Positions 25,597-34,441 of a stretch of DNA of 64,000 nt are shown here, piece after piece. Source of the DNA: Phycisphaerales bacterium. Its GTDB lineage: Bacteria; Planctomycetota; Phycisphaerae; UBA1845; UTPLA1. How positions within the stretch are numbered: position 1 is the stretch's first letter; every line of letters starts with the position of its first letter. The notes beneath the pieces are model-generated. The model searched no databases. It saw nothing but the letters and a program-made list of their open reading frames with translations, and was not told the DNA's origin. Made by a program: the position numbers and the translations under genes. The DNA is taken from the NCBI GenBank assembly GCA_022360095.1, contig JAKSDK010000668.1, positions 182,482 to 246,481 on the forward strand. The letters run 5' to 3'.

Positions 25597-27240
25597 TTAG
25601 TATGCCAAGACCCCGTCGGGTATATCGAATGATTCCAAGGATTTGCCTTTGTGGTCGATCAACGTCGTCAACAGCAGGATCGCCCGATCGTACATGGACC
25701 TCGCAAAACCCCGGTTTAACTCAAATCGCATCGAGGTAATAAACGAACGCACCAAACCGAGAGTAAGGCGAGCCTCGAACGTTGCGTCACCTTGCTCTCT
25801 GGCAAAGGATCGAACGAAACCAAGAAACTCGGAAGACAGCGCTTCCAGATTTCGCCGGATGTCCTGCTCGAATACGGGCAGACGATAACATGAAACGAGA
25901 AACACGGAGACGTCCTGAACATAATCCATGTCACGTGAACGATAAACGTCGACCAAATGCAGCGTATCGTTTTGGCGGTTGTAAATAATATTGTCCAGGT
26001 TGAAATCACCGTGGATAAAGACGGAAAAAGGCGCATCCGTTTCAGCATCGATCTCATTCGCCGCATCGAGCAATTGCTCCCGAGAAGGAACGTTCAACTC
26101 CCCGATCGATATGTTTTCATCTTCAATGAAAGAGTGCAGGCGTGCGACATCGTCGATACGATCCCTTAATTGCTGGAGATAATGGCCGTTGACGCGTTGT
26201 TCCTGCCGTGTCTCGGTCCACATCATTCGAACCGTTTCCTCAATACGGGCGAGTATTTTCTGTAATATGTCGCCTTCGGCGTTAAGAACCACGTCTTGTA
26301 CGGTGTTACCGTCGATATATTCGAGTAGCAATGCCGCATCACGACCTTTGCGCCGATACTCCACCACTTCCGGCACAAGCCCGGGCGCGATTTGACCCCA
26401 ACGCTCCAGATTCTCCTTTTCCTGTTGCAGCTTTTCGGGATTGCCTCCTTTGAACAACACCTTGGTGGTCGCGCCGGAATCCTCGTGATCCTGAACCACA
26501 CCGACTCGGAGACCGGAACGCGTGCCCCAAATCGAGGCAATCTCGACCTCAGACAGGGGCCTCTCTATCGTTGTCGTGGAGGAAATCGCCGCGTCAAGCG
26601 CCCTGTATTGCCGGATCTTCAGCCGCTCGCCCAACACCGCGAAGAGAATGGCCTCGCCGATATTCAAGAGCGCGTCACCCATCCGCTCAAGGTAATGCAG
26701 AATAAACAATAGCGTGACCAGTTCTCCAACGTCCTCGGAAGAGCGCAAAGCCGAAAGGATGCGTTGAAAATCGTCATGATAGAGTTTGTCGAGTTCGTCC
26801 TCGGCTCGACAGATTTCAAGGGCCAAAGACGAGTCCCTTTCAAACAGGGCATTGCAGATCAGGTCCATTCCTTTGAGGAGCAGGCTGAAGTAGGCTCGAT
26901 GGTCGGTGTCTTCGAGGACTTTTCGATCACCGAGAAACCTGACCTGGTTGACGATATTCACGGCGAAATCTGCGATCCGCTCGAGATTTCCGGTAATCAC
27001 GTTGATGGCACGGATGAAGTCCACATCGCGATCGTCGGCCTCGCGATTGAATCGTACGAACGAAAAACATTCCGTCTCGATTCTGCTTTTCTGGTTGTCG
27101 ATGTAATCGTCGGCGTTTAGGAAAGACTTGCTGATTTGAGCCGTGGGTTCGTCGAGAAGATGCAGCGCATGCTCGAGCTGCTTCGTCACCTGCACAACCA
27201 TGAAGCGAAAATTGTTGGCGATCCCCTTGGACGGAAGCAT
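25597..27240 (-). CDS. PhoU domain fused to aminoglycoside-phosphotransferase-like kinase
   Basis: A 547-aa two-part protein. Residues 1-215 are an all-helical PhoU-like domain with both metal-binding motifs, NLERIAD (86-92) and YLERMGD (183-189). Residues 240-540 are an APH/choline-kinase-like domain with the catalytic HGDFNLDN (410-417) and a metal-binding LVDVYRSRD (429-437). PhoU proteins usually connect phosphate status to PstSCAB or PhoR, neither of which is here. The kinase half suggests phosphorylation of a small molecule or sugar. TAGGAG lies 6 bases before the ATG and the amphi-Trp gene ends 9 bp upstream. Confidence 0.83.
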   Translation of the reverse strand: MLPSKGIANNFRFMVVQVTKQLEHALHLLDEPTAQISKSFLNADDYIDNQKSRIETECFSFVRFNREADDRDVDFIRAINVITGNLERIADFAVNIVNQVRFLGDRKVLEDTDHRAYFSLLLKGMDLICNALFERDSSLALEICRAEDELDKLYHDDFQRILSALRSSEDVGELVTLLFILHYLERMGDALLNIGEAILFAVLGERLKIRQYRALDAAISSTTTIERPLSEVEIASIWGTRSGLRVGVVQDHEDSGATTKVLFKGGNPEKLQQEKENLERWGQIAPGLVPEVVEYRRKGRDAALLLEYIDGNTVQDVVLNAEGDILQKILARIEETVRMMWTETRQEQRVNGHYLQQLRDRIDDVARLHSFIEDENISIGELNVPSREQLLDAANEIDAETDAPFSVFIHGDFNLDNIIYNRQNDTLHLVDVYRSRDMDYVQDVSVFLVSCYRLPVFEQDIRRNLEALSSEFLGFVRSFAREQGDATFEARLTLGLVRSFITSMRFELNRGFARSMYDRAILLLTTLIDHKGKSLESFDIPDGVLAY

Positions 27241-27249
27241 CCAGTGCTC

Positions 27250-27534
27250 CTAGGAAGACTTCGGCGTATGTGAGACTTCGATCTCCAGGTCGTCTTCCGG
27301 CTGCTCCTCTTCTCGCCAACTGATTTTGACTGTAAAGCGTGAACGGCTGTCACTGCGCTTCGCCTCGATGCTGAACCGCATCAGGCCTTTCGGCGTCAAG
27401 AGCACCTCCGAGCCATTGGAGGCCAACGAGATTTTGCCCTTCGACAAACCGTCGACGAGCGCTTTCATGTAAGAGGTGATCGTCTCCTGGTCCTGCATCG
27501 ACTCATATTCAAATTTGTCCGATGGTCCTGCCAT
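27250..27534 (-). CDS. amphi-Trp domain protein (first copy)
   Basis: A 94-aa protein with the amphi-Trp layout: helix (ITSYMKALVDGLSKG), strands ISLASNGSEVLLTP and FSIEAKRSD, and closing strand FTVKISWREEE with the signature Trp. It is a diverged paralogue of the protein at 23,191-23,508, about 3.7 kb away in the same cassette. GAGG lies 7 bases before the ATG. Function is unknown; small size and pairing with ligase and kinase genes would suit a carrier or substrate role (inference). Confidence 0.8.
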   Translation of the reverse strand: MAGPSDKFEYESMQDQETITSYMKALVDGLSKGKISLASNGSEVLLTPKGLMRFSIEAKRSDSRSRFTVKISWREEEQPEDDLEIEVSHTPKSS

Positions 27535-27556
27535 GATACTGCCTCGGCAACGCCTC

Positions 27557-28717
27557 TTACGAGTCCAAACGACTTCTGTATTCTCTAATCTGGCTCTGGC
27601 GATCGACGTTTGCGATGATCATGCTCTTGCAAATCGCCAGATCGTCCCACGCAGGTTGAACACCGATTTCCCGATTTGCCTTCTCCACATCCTGATGCTC
27701 CGGCTCCAAAACCTTCTCGCCGAAATGAGTGTCGTCGCCCATGAAAACCAGCAACGGACGCCGTCCGCGCCGACGCGTCTTGTTCTGTTGACCGACCACG
27801 TTGATCAGGAAGGCCGTGTACTCCTGAGATTGGGGATTCCATACCTCGATGCCGTCCACGTCGTAGTCCGCAAGGAGAATCGGCCAGAACTGCTCGGGGT
27901 GAGGCACCAGAATTCCCCCACCTAAGCTCCGCACTTCTTCGATCACTTCTTCAGTGTGATAGAAGTAAGACAGCTTGAAGTCGACCTTGACTCGCTTCTT
28001 GATCGCTCGAAGAAAAACCTGGGCCCGATCGATCAGGCTGTCCGGGTACTGCCCGCGAAGCGTATTAAAGTAGTTGCGAATCAGCTTGTTTTTTAGCATA
28101 TCCGGAGGCGTATCTGCGTCATGCTGATCGATCAGTGTCCTGATCTTCTTGACGTGGATTTGGACAAAGCGGATCAGTTCATCCGTCGCGCCCACCTTGG
28201 CCGCAGCCTGTTCAACCCGACTTCTGAACTTGGGATTCAGAATCGAGTCAATAAACTCGAACAGCTGGCTGGAGCGGTACTTAAAGGTGTGCAGGAGCAT
28301 CGCCTTCAAAACGTCCGCCTGCTCCAACTTCGATTCCGCGAAGTGAACCAGCAACTGGACTTTCCGATTGAAACTGGCGGAGTAACAATCAATTTCAACA
28401 CCCGAATAATTCCCGAACGTCATCAGGACGTTATGCTGGGTCGGGATGATCAGTTCCTCGCGGCGATTGGGGAAGAGCGTGTTGATTCGCTTTTGGATCA
28501 AATCCATCGGCACGAACTCCGGATGCCAATGGACTGCGAGAACCGAGTCCTGTTTAGGAAAAACCTGCCCTGGCTCCAGGATTCGGGCTTCCTGCTCGGG
28601 TGTGAGGCTGGTGGATACAATCTGGAAATAGGCCTGCCGATCGCATTCCGTCACCTCTTGCTCAATCTCATCCAAATTGAGCTTAGCCGTCCGCTCCTCT
28701 AACTCAGTCGTTTTCAT
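27557..28717 (-). CDS. PHP-like metal-dependent hydrolase of the GAK cassette
   Basis: A protein of about 386 aa that I do not know by name. It has the scattered metal-ligand pattern of PHP phosphoesterases: HWHPE (His63, His65), TQHN, GGGILVPHPEQF, DVDGIEVWNPQ and MGDDTHFG, in the right order. A helical section of about 130 residues lies between the first and last groups. If active it would hydrolyse a phosphoester using two or three metal ions. The start is uncertain: ATG 28717 begins the protein-like sequence, while ATG 28765 and GTG 28798 add residues that look non-coding, and none has a clear ribosome binding site. It is the first gene of the cassette, 22 bp before the amphi-Trp gene. 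Confidence 0.65.
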   Translation of the reverse strand: MKTTELEERTAKLNLDEIEQEVTECDRQAYFQIVSTSLTPEQEARILEPGQVFPKQDSVLAVHWHPEFVPMDLIQKRINTLFPNRREELIIPTQHNVLMTFGNYSGVEIDCYSASFNRKVQLLVHFAESKLEQADVLKAMLLHTFKYRSSQLFEFIDSILNPKFRSRVEQAAAKVGATDELIRFVQIHVKKIRTLIDQHDADTPPDMLKNKLIRNYFNTLRGQYPDSLIDRAQVFLRAIKKRVKVDFKLSYFYHTEEVIEEVRSLGGGILVPHPEQFWPILLADYDVDGIEVWNPQSQEYTAFLINVVGQQNKTRRRGRRPLLVFMGDDTHFGEKVLEPEHQDVEKANREIGVQPAWDDLAICKSMIIANVDRQSQIREYRSRLDS

Positions 28718-29140
28718 TTGGTGTAAACTTGGGGACCGCATCACGAGGCCCAGTTGCTGTGCCATCCGTGGCGGTAATGAAGCAGACCTGCGCCTCACAC
28801 GAAAGGCGACCTAGCACAAGCCGCTTACAGGCAGCATGGCCCGATAAACCGCCAATGAGTCAATAGAGATTCATTCACGGATTACGAACCTGAATCAGCA
28901 CTAACTCCAAACTTGCATTCTATCGCCCACTCAAAAATTGTAAATGTTAAGAAATGGTTAAGGAATCGTCGCATCCGGACGCCCCCTCCCCAAAATCGAC
29001 CAAAAGATGAATCGTTTTGTCCGGATATTCCAGCTGGGTAGACTCTGTAAGAGATTATCAATAAGTCATTTAATGACACGTAGCCGACCTCCTTGTCGCC
29101 ACCAGAGGGACTTGAATAAGAACCGCCGGCTGAATCCTTC
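28718..29140. promoter_or_regulatory. intergenic region upstream of the GAK-type cassette
   Basis: About 420 bases between two minus-strand transcription units. The stretch 28,860-29,060 is A+T rich and is the likely promoter area of the cassette. No operator, riboswitch-like fold or terminator for the upstream metallophosphoesterase gene could be recognised. Confidence 0.4.
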
Positions 29141-30631
29141 CTACGAACGCTGTATTTTGTGACGTATCAGCTTCCGGCGTTCACGAACGTCCTTTCCCAG
29201 AGTCTTCGAAAACTTGGCCCACGGACCGGCCTTGCCGTCCCCCACAAGTTTGCGGATTCGCTTCTTTAACGGATTGTCCGTCAGAGCATGGACTTCCACG
29301 ACATAGTCTTTCAGAGCCTTCCGCTCGTTGTACATCCTGAGCGACGCCGCATTCAAATCTTCATCGAACAACAAGATCGCTCCGCCGTGAACTTCTTCGG
29401 TCTGTTCAGAGTCAACGACCCAGCCACCGGTGTTGTAAACGCCGACCGGCGTATTCCCGTAGTTTTTGAACTTGATCCTCCGCTCGAACGGCTTGTGCGT
29501 GTGTCCGAATACAAATGTCAAATCCCGGGGCGGCTTCGCGTTGTGGACCCGCTTGTATTCATCTGCAAACTGCCGATGCAAAGGCTCTTCAACGTACTCA
29601 CGAAGGCCTTTCTCCAGAGCCGGGCCAAAATCAGTCGGTTGACGTCTTTCTCGCCCGATCATCTTGTCAACGATCGCTCCGACGATTTCCTCGATAATAC
29701 GCTCGATGGCCAAGTCAATTAGCTTCTCCGCCCTCGGCCCGACAAAGGGCGTTTCGATGACCGTCTCCACCTCTTTCCTGGTCTTGAAGTCACGAATAGC
29801 ACCGGCCATATTCTTGAGAATCGCCTTCTGAATCAATTTCTTCAAGGCATCCGGGTTCTGCAGTTTGGTGTAGATCATGTCCACGTCTTTACCGACCTGA
29901 CCGGAACGCCCCAGCGCCGACCAGAAAAAATCGATCCATGCAAAATTCTCGGCTTCGATTTCAAATATATCCTTTGGCTTTTGACTATTGGGAATCAAAT
30001 GCGTCTTGAGGATACTCATGAGATGATAGATCCGTTCCACGAAATGACCGTGGTGGAAAATGACGCATCGATTTCCGCCTTTCGCGCGAACGGCAAAATT
30101 GGGATAGGCGCAGGCGACGAAAATGCCGCTTCGACCAGGATATCTTTGAATCAGGGTGGTCAGAAACCTTGACGGGAGTTGATTGGTGTCGTGTTCGACA
30201 AGCATGTTCGTGCCATGCCAGGGGATCGGGAGAACAGGACCGAGCGAGCGTATATGTTTCAGATATTGTGTCTCGCGGGCGCTCTCCCAGAGATGATGAT
30301 CGTGATTGCCCGGGAGGAAGAAGATCTTGTTGTCGAAGAGAGGGCGCTCGCCCTTTGGAAAAATCAATTCCAGAAATCGTTCGAACGTCATGGCGGCCAC
30401 ATTCGTCGTCGTGAGCGCCAATTCAAGAATGTCTCCATTTAAGATGAGCGTCGGCTTGCGATCGGATTCATTCTGGCCGACGACGGACTTGAGACATTCG
30501 ACCATTTGAACCAGAACCTTATTGGCCTTGCTTGGATCTGGAGTCTTGCCATCGGGACCGAGGGACGTGAGTACGCTGGTATCCGCCCCAAAATGTAGAT
30601 CCGACATGCACACATAGCGAATGTCTGACAT
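29141..30631 (-). CDS. calcineurin-like metallophosphoesterase
   Basis: The 496-aa protein has all blocks of the calcineurin-like phosphoesterase fold: SDLHFG (Asp11, His13), NGDILEL, PGNHDHH, HHGH and FGHTHKP. A long helical insertion of about 170 residues, rich in Lys and Glu, lies between the HHGH and GHTH blocks and is unusual for small family members. There is no signal peptide, so it is cytoplasmic. It is the last gene of an operon with a GMC oxidoreductase, a membrane flavodoxin-like protein and a four-helix protein (45-bp gap upstream). AAGGG precedes the ATG. Substrate unknown. Confidence 0.85.
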   Translation of the reverse strand: MSDIRYVCMSDLHFGADTSVLTSLGPDGKTPDPSKANKVLVQMVECLKSVVGQNESDRKPTLILNGDILELALTTTNVAAMTFERFLELIFPKGERPLFDNKIFFLPGNHDHHLWESARETQYLKHIRSLGPVLPIPWHGTNMLVEHDTNQLPSRFLTTLIQRYPGRSGIFVACAYPNFAVRAKGGNRCVIFHHGHFVERIYHLMSILKTHLIPNSQKPKDIFEIEAENFAWIDFFWSALGRSGQVGKDVDMIYTKLQNPDALKKLIQKAILKNMAGAIRDFKTRKEVETVIETPFVGPRAEKLIDLAIERIIEEIVGAIVDKMIGRERRQPTDFGPALEKGLREYVEEPLHRQFADEYKRVHNAKPPRDLTFVFGHTHKPFERRIKFKNYGNTPVGVYNTGGWVVDSEQTEEVHGGAILLFDEDLNAASLRMYNERKALKDYVVEVHALTDNPLKKRIRKLVGDGKAGPWAKFSKTLGKDVRERRKLIRHKIQRS

Positions 30632-30676
30632 CGTTGCTACCCTTTCCTATTCGGCGTCTCCCTTTTTGAATATCAC

Positions 30677-31093
30677 TTACTCACCCAACAATACGGCAGC
30701 GATCAAACCTGCGGGGAATGTGATTAGCGCACCCATGGTCAACCATCCGACGTCCGCGCCTTCAGTTTCCGCTCGAGCAAATCGGGTGATCGCGCCGCCC
30801 AAGGCCCACGGCAAATACAATGCGGCGGCAATCGCGAGATTGATCCATGCACGATCCGGATGTCGGTATGCGGCCAGAAAGAGAATGAAAGCCAGACAGA
30901 TCGCCGGCAGGAGCGTCAGCGTACACACGAGCATGTGCACCAAACGAGAACAGGTTCCCGTATTCATATACGCCGTACGCAGCAGATAATTCACCATAAA
31001 CAGAAAGGCGAGAAGCGTGATGGAATACCCGAGACGACTCGGCGCAAGGCTGATCAGATCGAACAAGTCCGTCAAGATAGGTTCGTCGAACAT
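30677..31093 (-). CDS. four-helix membrane protein
   Basis: A 138-aa protein with four hydrophobic segments and very short loops; no family recognised. GGAGG lies 7 bases before ATG 31093, which overlaps the last base of the upstream stop (TGATG); a GTG at 31096 is only 3 bases from the same site and less likely. Tight coupling to the membrane flavodoxin-like gene suggests the two proteins act together in the membrane, which is inference. Confidence 0.65.
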   Translation of the reverse strand: MFDEPILTDLFDLISLAPSRLGYSITLLAFLFMVNYLLRTAYMNTGTCSRLVHMLVCTLTLLPAICLAFILFLAAYRHPDRAWINLAIAAALYLPWALGGAITRFARAETEGADVGWLTMGALITFPAGLIAAVLLGE

Positions 31094-32187
31094 CACGACT
31101 CCTCCGGATTGATCAAGGTCCAGTCGAGTCGAGAACGCGTGCGCCGGGCGAGACTTTGCCCGTATATTTTGATTTCACTCAATGATTTGTCCGAAAGCCC
31201 ATAGCGCGGCTCCGCCAGCAGCGGCGGCACGCCCGCTCGCCGGAAAATCAAATAGAACCAAAGCGACATAAGGCGGCGGGGTTCGAAACCTTGATGCGTC
31301 CAGGATCGCGCGGCGACGACATTCGCCCCGCAACGCTCCAAGTGCCGAACGATCATGGCCCGAGTCCGCTGATAGGCGCCTCGACAGACAACCAGTGCGG
31401 CTGCATCTCGTCCGCAAAAGAGTCGACGGTTCGAAGGGTCCTGAAGAACCGCTTCGACCGGAGCCGCCATGCCCAAAAGCCAGGTGGGTGACTCGACGAT
31501 GACAAGGTCGTAATCGTCATTCGGCGTTTCAACAGGTTGAATGCGCGTGGGAGCACGTACAAATGCCCTTAATATGATCTTTACAAATTCAATGAACGAC
31601 ATGGGAAAGCGATAGATCTTGTCGTATGGTGTCGGCGAGATCGTATCCACTTCATATCCGCCTGTGCGCAAACCCTCGGTCAGACATTCGATTGCCTTGG
31701 CGCCGTTGCCGGTCAACGAGAAGCCGATGATTAGGGCGCGATTGCTATTCGGGCGCTTGAGCCCCGCCATCGTCTGGTGTTCCAACTGCAAGAGGTCAGA
31801 AGACTCAAGCTGAATCCAATAGAGAAAGAAGATCAGGACGAAGACCGCATCCCATGCGGCGTAAAGAAGCGGGAACCAATGCAAGCGGCCGACTGCAAAG
31901 AAGGTGAACGTGACAACCGCGTATGCGCCCTTTCCGATGATGCAGATCTTCAGCAGCCCGATGGCCCGATCAGGATGCAGAAAAACCAGCAAAGCGGCCA
32001 CGCCAATCGTAAATGAAAGCACGGATTCCAATAGGAAATGGTACATGTCGACGGGCAAGGGAACACCCAGCCATGTATAAATGGGCCGGTGGAAAAAGAC
32101 GATGATGACATTCCCCGCCATGTTGACCACGGCCGTGAGAAGGCACAGTTTGCGCAACAAGATCGCAGGTAGAGTGGGTACAGTCAT
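31093..32187 (-). CDS. membrane protein with C-terminal flavodoxin-like domain
   Basis: The 364-aa protein has about four membrane helices in residues 10-135, then a cytoplasmic flavodoxin-like alpha/beta domain: a strand and loop RALIIGFSLTGNGAKAIE (the place of the FMN phosphate loop), DYDLVIVESPTWLLGMAAPV, and AALVVCRGAYQRT. It may bind FMN, although the loop is not the classic T/S-x-T-G-x-T. The ATG at 32187 overlaps the GMC oxidoreductase stop by 4 bp; codons further upstream in this frame lie within that gene and are rejected. Electron exchange with the GMC flavoenzyme is a plausible inferred role. Confidence 0.75.
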   Translation of the reverse strand: MTVPTLPAILLRKLCLLTAVVNMAGNVIIVFFHRPIYTWLGVPLPVDMYHFLLESVLSFTIGVAALLVFLHPDRAIGLLKICIIGKGAYAVVTFTFFAVGRLHWFPLLYAAWDAVFVLIFFLYWIQLESSDLLQLEHQTMAGLKRPNSNRALIIGFSLTGNGAKAIECLTEGLRTGGYEVDTISPTPYDKIYRFPMSFIEFVKIILRAFVRAPTRIQPVETPNDDYDLVIVESPTWLLGMAAPVEAVLQDPSNRRLFCGRDAAALVVCRGAYQRTRAMIVRHLERCGANVVAARSWTHQGFEPRRLMSLWFYLIFRRAGVPPLLAEPRYGLSDKSLSEIKIYGQSLARRTRSRLDWTLINPEES

Positions 32188-33821
32188 TGCAATAGCCTCT
32201 CGGCATAGAGTTCGGCAATCGCGGCGATGGTCAGTGACGGATTCGGTCCGACCGACGTCGGGAGAATGCTGCCATCCATCACATACAATCCGGGACAATT
32301 GAAGACTTGACCCGTTCGAGCGCTGACAACGCCGTCGGAGGGAGAGTCCGCCATAGGGCAACCGCCGATGGGATGCACTGAAATGTACCGATTCAGAGCG
32401 CTCGTCGGGTTTTCGATGAACGTTCCGTTCAATGCATTTGCGATGCATCTCATTGCGCTGCGCATGCGTTGATAATGGAGGCGGCTGGGGCCAATGCGCC
32501 AATCGAGATGAAGATGATCAGGCCGGCCTCGCTTACCAGGCCGCAGTTTCAGCTTTCCTGTCGAGCGGTCCCTCCCCATGCCCAGGATCGGCATCGAAGT
32601 GTCCGTCCAATCGGCTCGTGAAAAAACAACTTCCGAAAGAGCGCTGCCGAGGTTTCTTTCACCATTGCCCGAAAACCAACCAAGCAAATAGCGAAACGCC
32701 CGCTTCAAGACGGGGACCGAATTATGCTCCAGCAAACCGCGAATGTACCAGGCGAACAGGTTGGAATAGCCTGCGTCTTCAATCCAAAGGCCTGCCGGAA
32801 ATCCGTCTTGCAACGGCCCCGTGTCCACGACGGCCGCGCTCGTAATGACGGGCCCTCGTGTCGGTTGGAGTTGACGGGCCGCGTTGGCGACGAACGCCAG
32901 AAGATCTCCGTTGGGCGACCAGAGACTCCCGAGCGCATTGCTCAACTTAAGTTTCGGCGATTGGAGCAGAAGACGGGTCGACCCCAGCGAACCGGCCGCG
33001 ATCACAACAATATCATAATCATCGGTGCAATGCTGCGAGAACTGCGGATCACGATGAACAATTGTATAGCCGCCGACGGGGCGCGGCCGGATTTCACAGA
33101 CCTCGCGCTGCAGGCGCATGGTCACATCGTGTTGCTGAGCCCGAGCGAGATAGTTCAAATCAAGCGTATTCTTAGCATGCGTGTTGCAACCGATGTTACA
33201 CTCACCGCACAAAACGCACGTCGTTTGCGGAATTCCCTGGGCATTGGTGCGGTCGTCACCGGGTTGGTCATCGGGTTGATCAGCGAATTGAATCGCCAGC
33301 GGCGGACGTTCAAGCCGAACCGGTAACTGGAACCCCGAACTCGCTCGAATGCGCGAGACGGCCTCCGCAAGCGCATGGGACTTCGGCGTGTTGGCATATG
33401 GAGAACCGACATCATGGAGGGGGTAAGGTTTCGCTTCGAGCATCGCGAGCGCTCGATCGTAATATGGATCAAGCAGTTCGCGCGTAACGCCCCCGGGCCA
33501 ATCCGAGAAAAATGCCGCAGGCATACGATACAGCACATTGGAATAAATCAGGGAGCCGCCTCCGAGGCCACTGGCCGTGACGACGTCGATATGACTGCGA
33601 TCAAACGAATGGTATTCGATCAATCCGAACATCCCGTCACCGGGATCCCAGAACGCGGAAGCGAACTCATTGGGCCGACGCGGAAATTCATGTCGGCCGT
33701 ATCGGCGTCCACGTTCGAACACCTCGACTCGAAAGCGTCCCGATTCCGCAAGCCGGCAGGCCATCACCGATCCGCCAAAACCGGAACCGATGATCGCAAC
33801 GCGCGGCAGCTCAAGTGTCAT
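32184..33821 (-). CDS. GMC-family FAD-dependent oxidoreductase
   Basis: The 545-aa flavoenzyme has an N-terminal FAD-binding motif IIGSGFGGS (about 10-18), the GLGGGSLIYSN segment, a four-Cys cluster CVLCGECNIGC found in the cholesterol-oxidase-like branch of the GMC family, a second FAD strand (YDIVVIAAGSLGSTRLL), and the C-terminal catalytic region VHPIGGCPMADSP. These enzymes oxidise alcohols or sterol-like substrates. No Tat or Sec signal is visible, so it is probably cytoplasmic or membrane-associated. It leads a four-gene minus-strand operon with ATGA and TGATG overlaps. Confidence 0.88.
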   Translation of the reverse strand: MTLELPRVAIIGSGFGGSVMACRLAESGRFRVEVFERGRRYGRHEFPRRPNEFASAFWDPGDGMFGLIEYHSFDRSHIDVVTASGLGGGSLIYSNVLYRMPAAFFSDWPGGVTRELLDPYYDRALAMLEAKPYPLHDVGSPYANTPKSHALAEAVSRIRASSGFQLPVRLERPPLAIQFADQPDDQPGDDRTNAQGIPQTTCVLCGECNIGCNTHAKNTLDLNYLARAQQHDVTMRLQREVCEIRPRPVGGYTIVHRDPQFSQHCTDDYDIVVIAAGSLGSTRLLLQSPKLKLSNALGSLWSPNGDLLAFVANAARQLQPTRGPVITSAAVVDTGPLQDGFPAGLWIEDAGYSNLFAWYIRGLLEHNSVPVLKRAFRYLLGWFSGNGERNLGSALSEVVFSRADWTDTSMPILGMGRDRSTGKLKLRPGKRGRPDHLHLDWRIGPSRLHYQRMRSAMRCIANALNGTFIENPTSALNRYISVHPIGGCPMADSPSDGVVSARTGQVFNCPGLYVMDGSILPTSVGPNPSLTIAAIAELYAERLLQ

Positions 33822-34330
33822 AACACCGGCCTTCTGTCAAGCGATTCCACGATCAGCTTGAAGTCACGCCCATGACATCATGCTTCACAGGCACAATGTG
33901 TCGATAAACACGCTTCTAACCGAATCGTCGTGCCTGCGCTTCGAATGACATCCCTATAGCAATGCGAATAACCTGGATGCGCATGGCAACAACAAAGCTG
34001 GAACCGGCCTCAAAAGAGACGGACCTGATCTCAGTCCGCGCGCCTGGAGGACAATCGCTGTCTGCCTCGAAAACATCATGCCAAAAGCCTCCGGCTAACT
34101 TTCGGACTCCAGCCCGCTCACCGAGATAGAGCTTCACTCAACAAAAATGTTATCATTTAGCCTGAAATGATACAAGAATAAAAGAAAAAGCCGCATGGAC
34201 AAAGAAGTGACAGTCTCGACTTTCCCTCATAAGTCATTGTCACCACCAACAATCCGTTTATCAACGACTTATTAACAGTTCCGATCGCCAAGTGGACTGA
34301 CGTCGTTCAATCGATGTAAGTCTGCGCAAT
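33822..34330. other. intergenic region with a possible degenerate palindromic repeat
   Basis: No supported gene. On the minus strand 34,090-34,137 translates as KLYLGERAGVRK, the reading typical of degenerate LSLGERAGVR-type palindromic repeats that I recall from many environmental genomes. The 73-codon frame there starts right after a stop and has no ribosome binding site, so I do not call it a gene. The part from 34,135 to 34,330 is A+T rich. Confidence 0.4.
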
Positions 34331-34372
34331 AAAAAGCCTAAGAGACACATATAAGAACAATGCCTCTTAGGC
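34331..34372 (-). terminator. terminator of the RHS protein gene
   Basis: Read on the minus strand, GCCTAAGAG (34,364-34,372) pairs with CTCTTAGGC (34,336-34,344) across a 19-base loop and is followed by TTTTTATT. It lies 70 bases past the RHS stop codon at 34,442. Confidence 0.85.
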
Positions 34373-34441
34373 TTTCTTAGTTAGGTTGTGCGCTTTCCTA
34401 TTGTCTAAACAACATCGTTGTATTCCTATGCATCCCGGAAA

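Noticed and set aside
33916..34137. 73-codon minus-strand frame between the GMC and RHS genes
   Set aside because: Starts at a GTG directly after a stop with no ribosome binding site and overlaps a repeat-like sequence.
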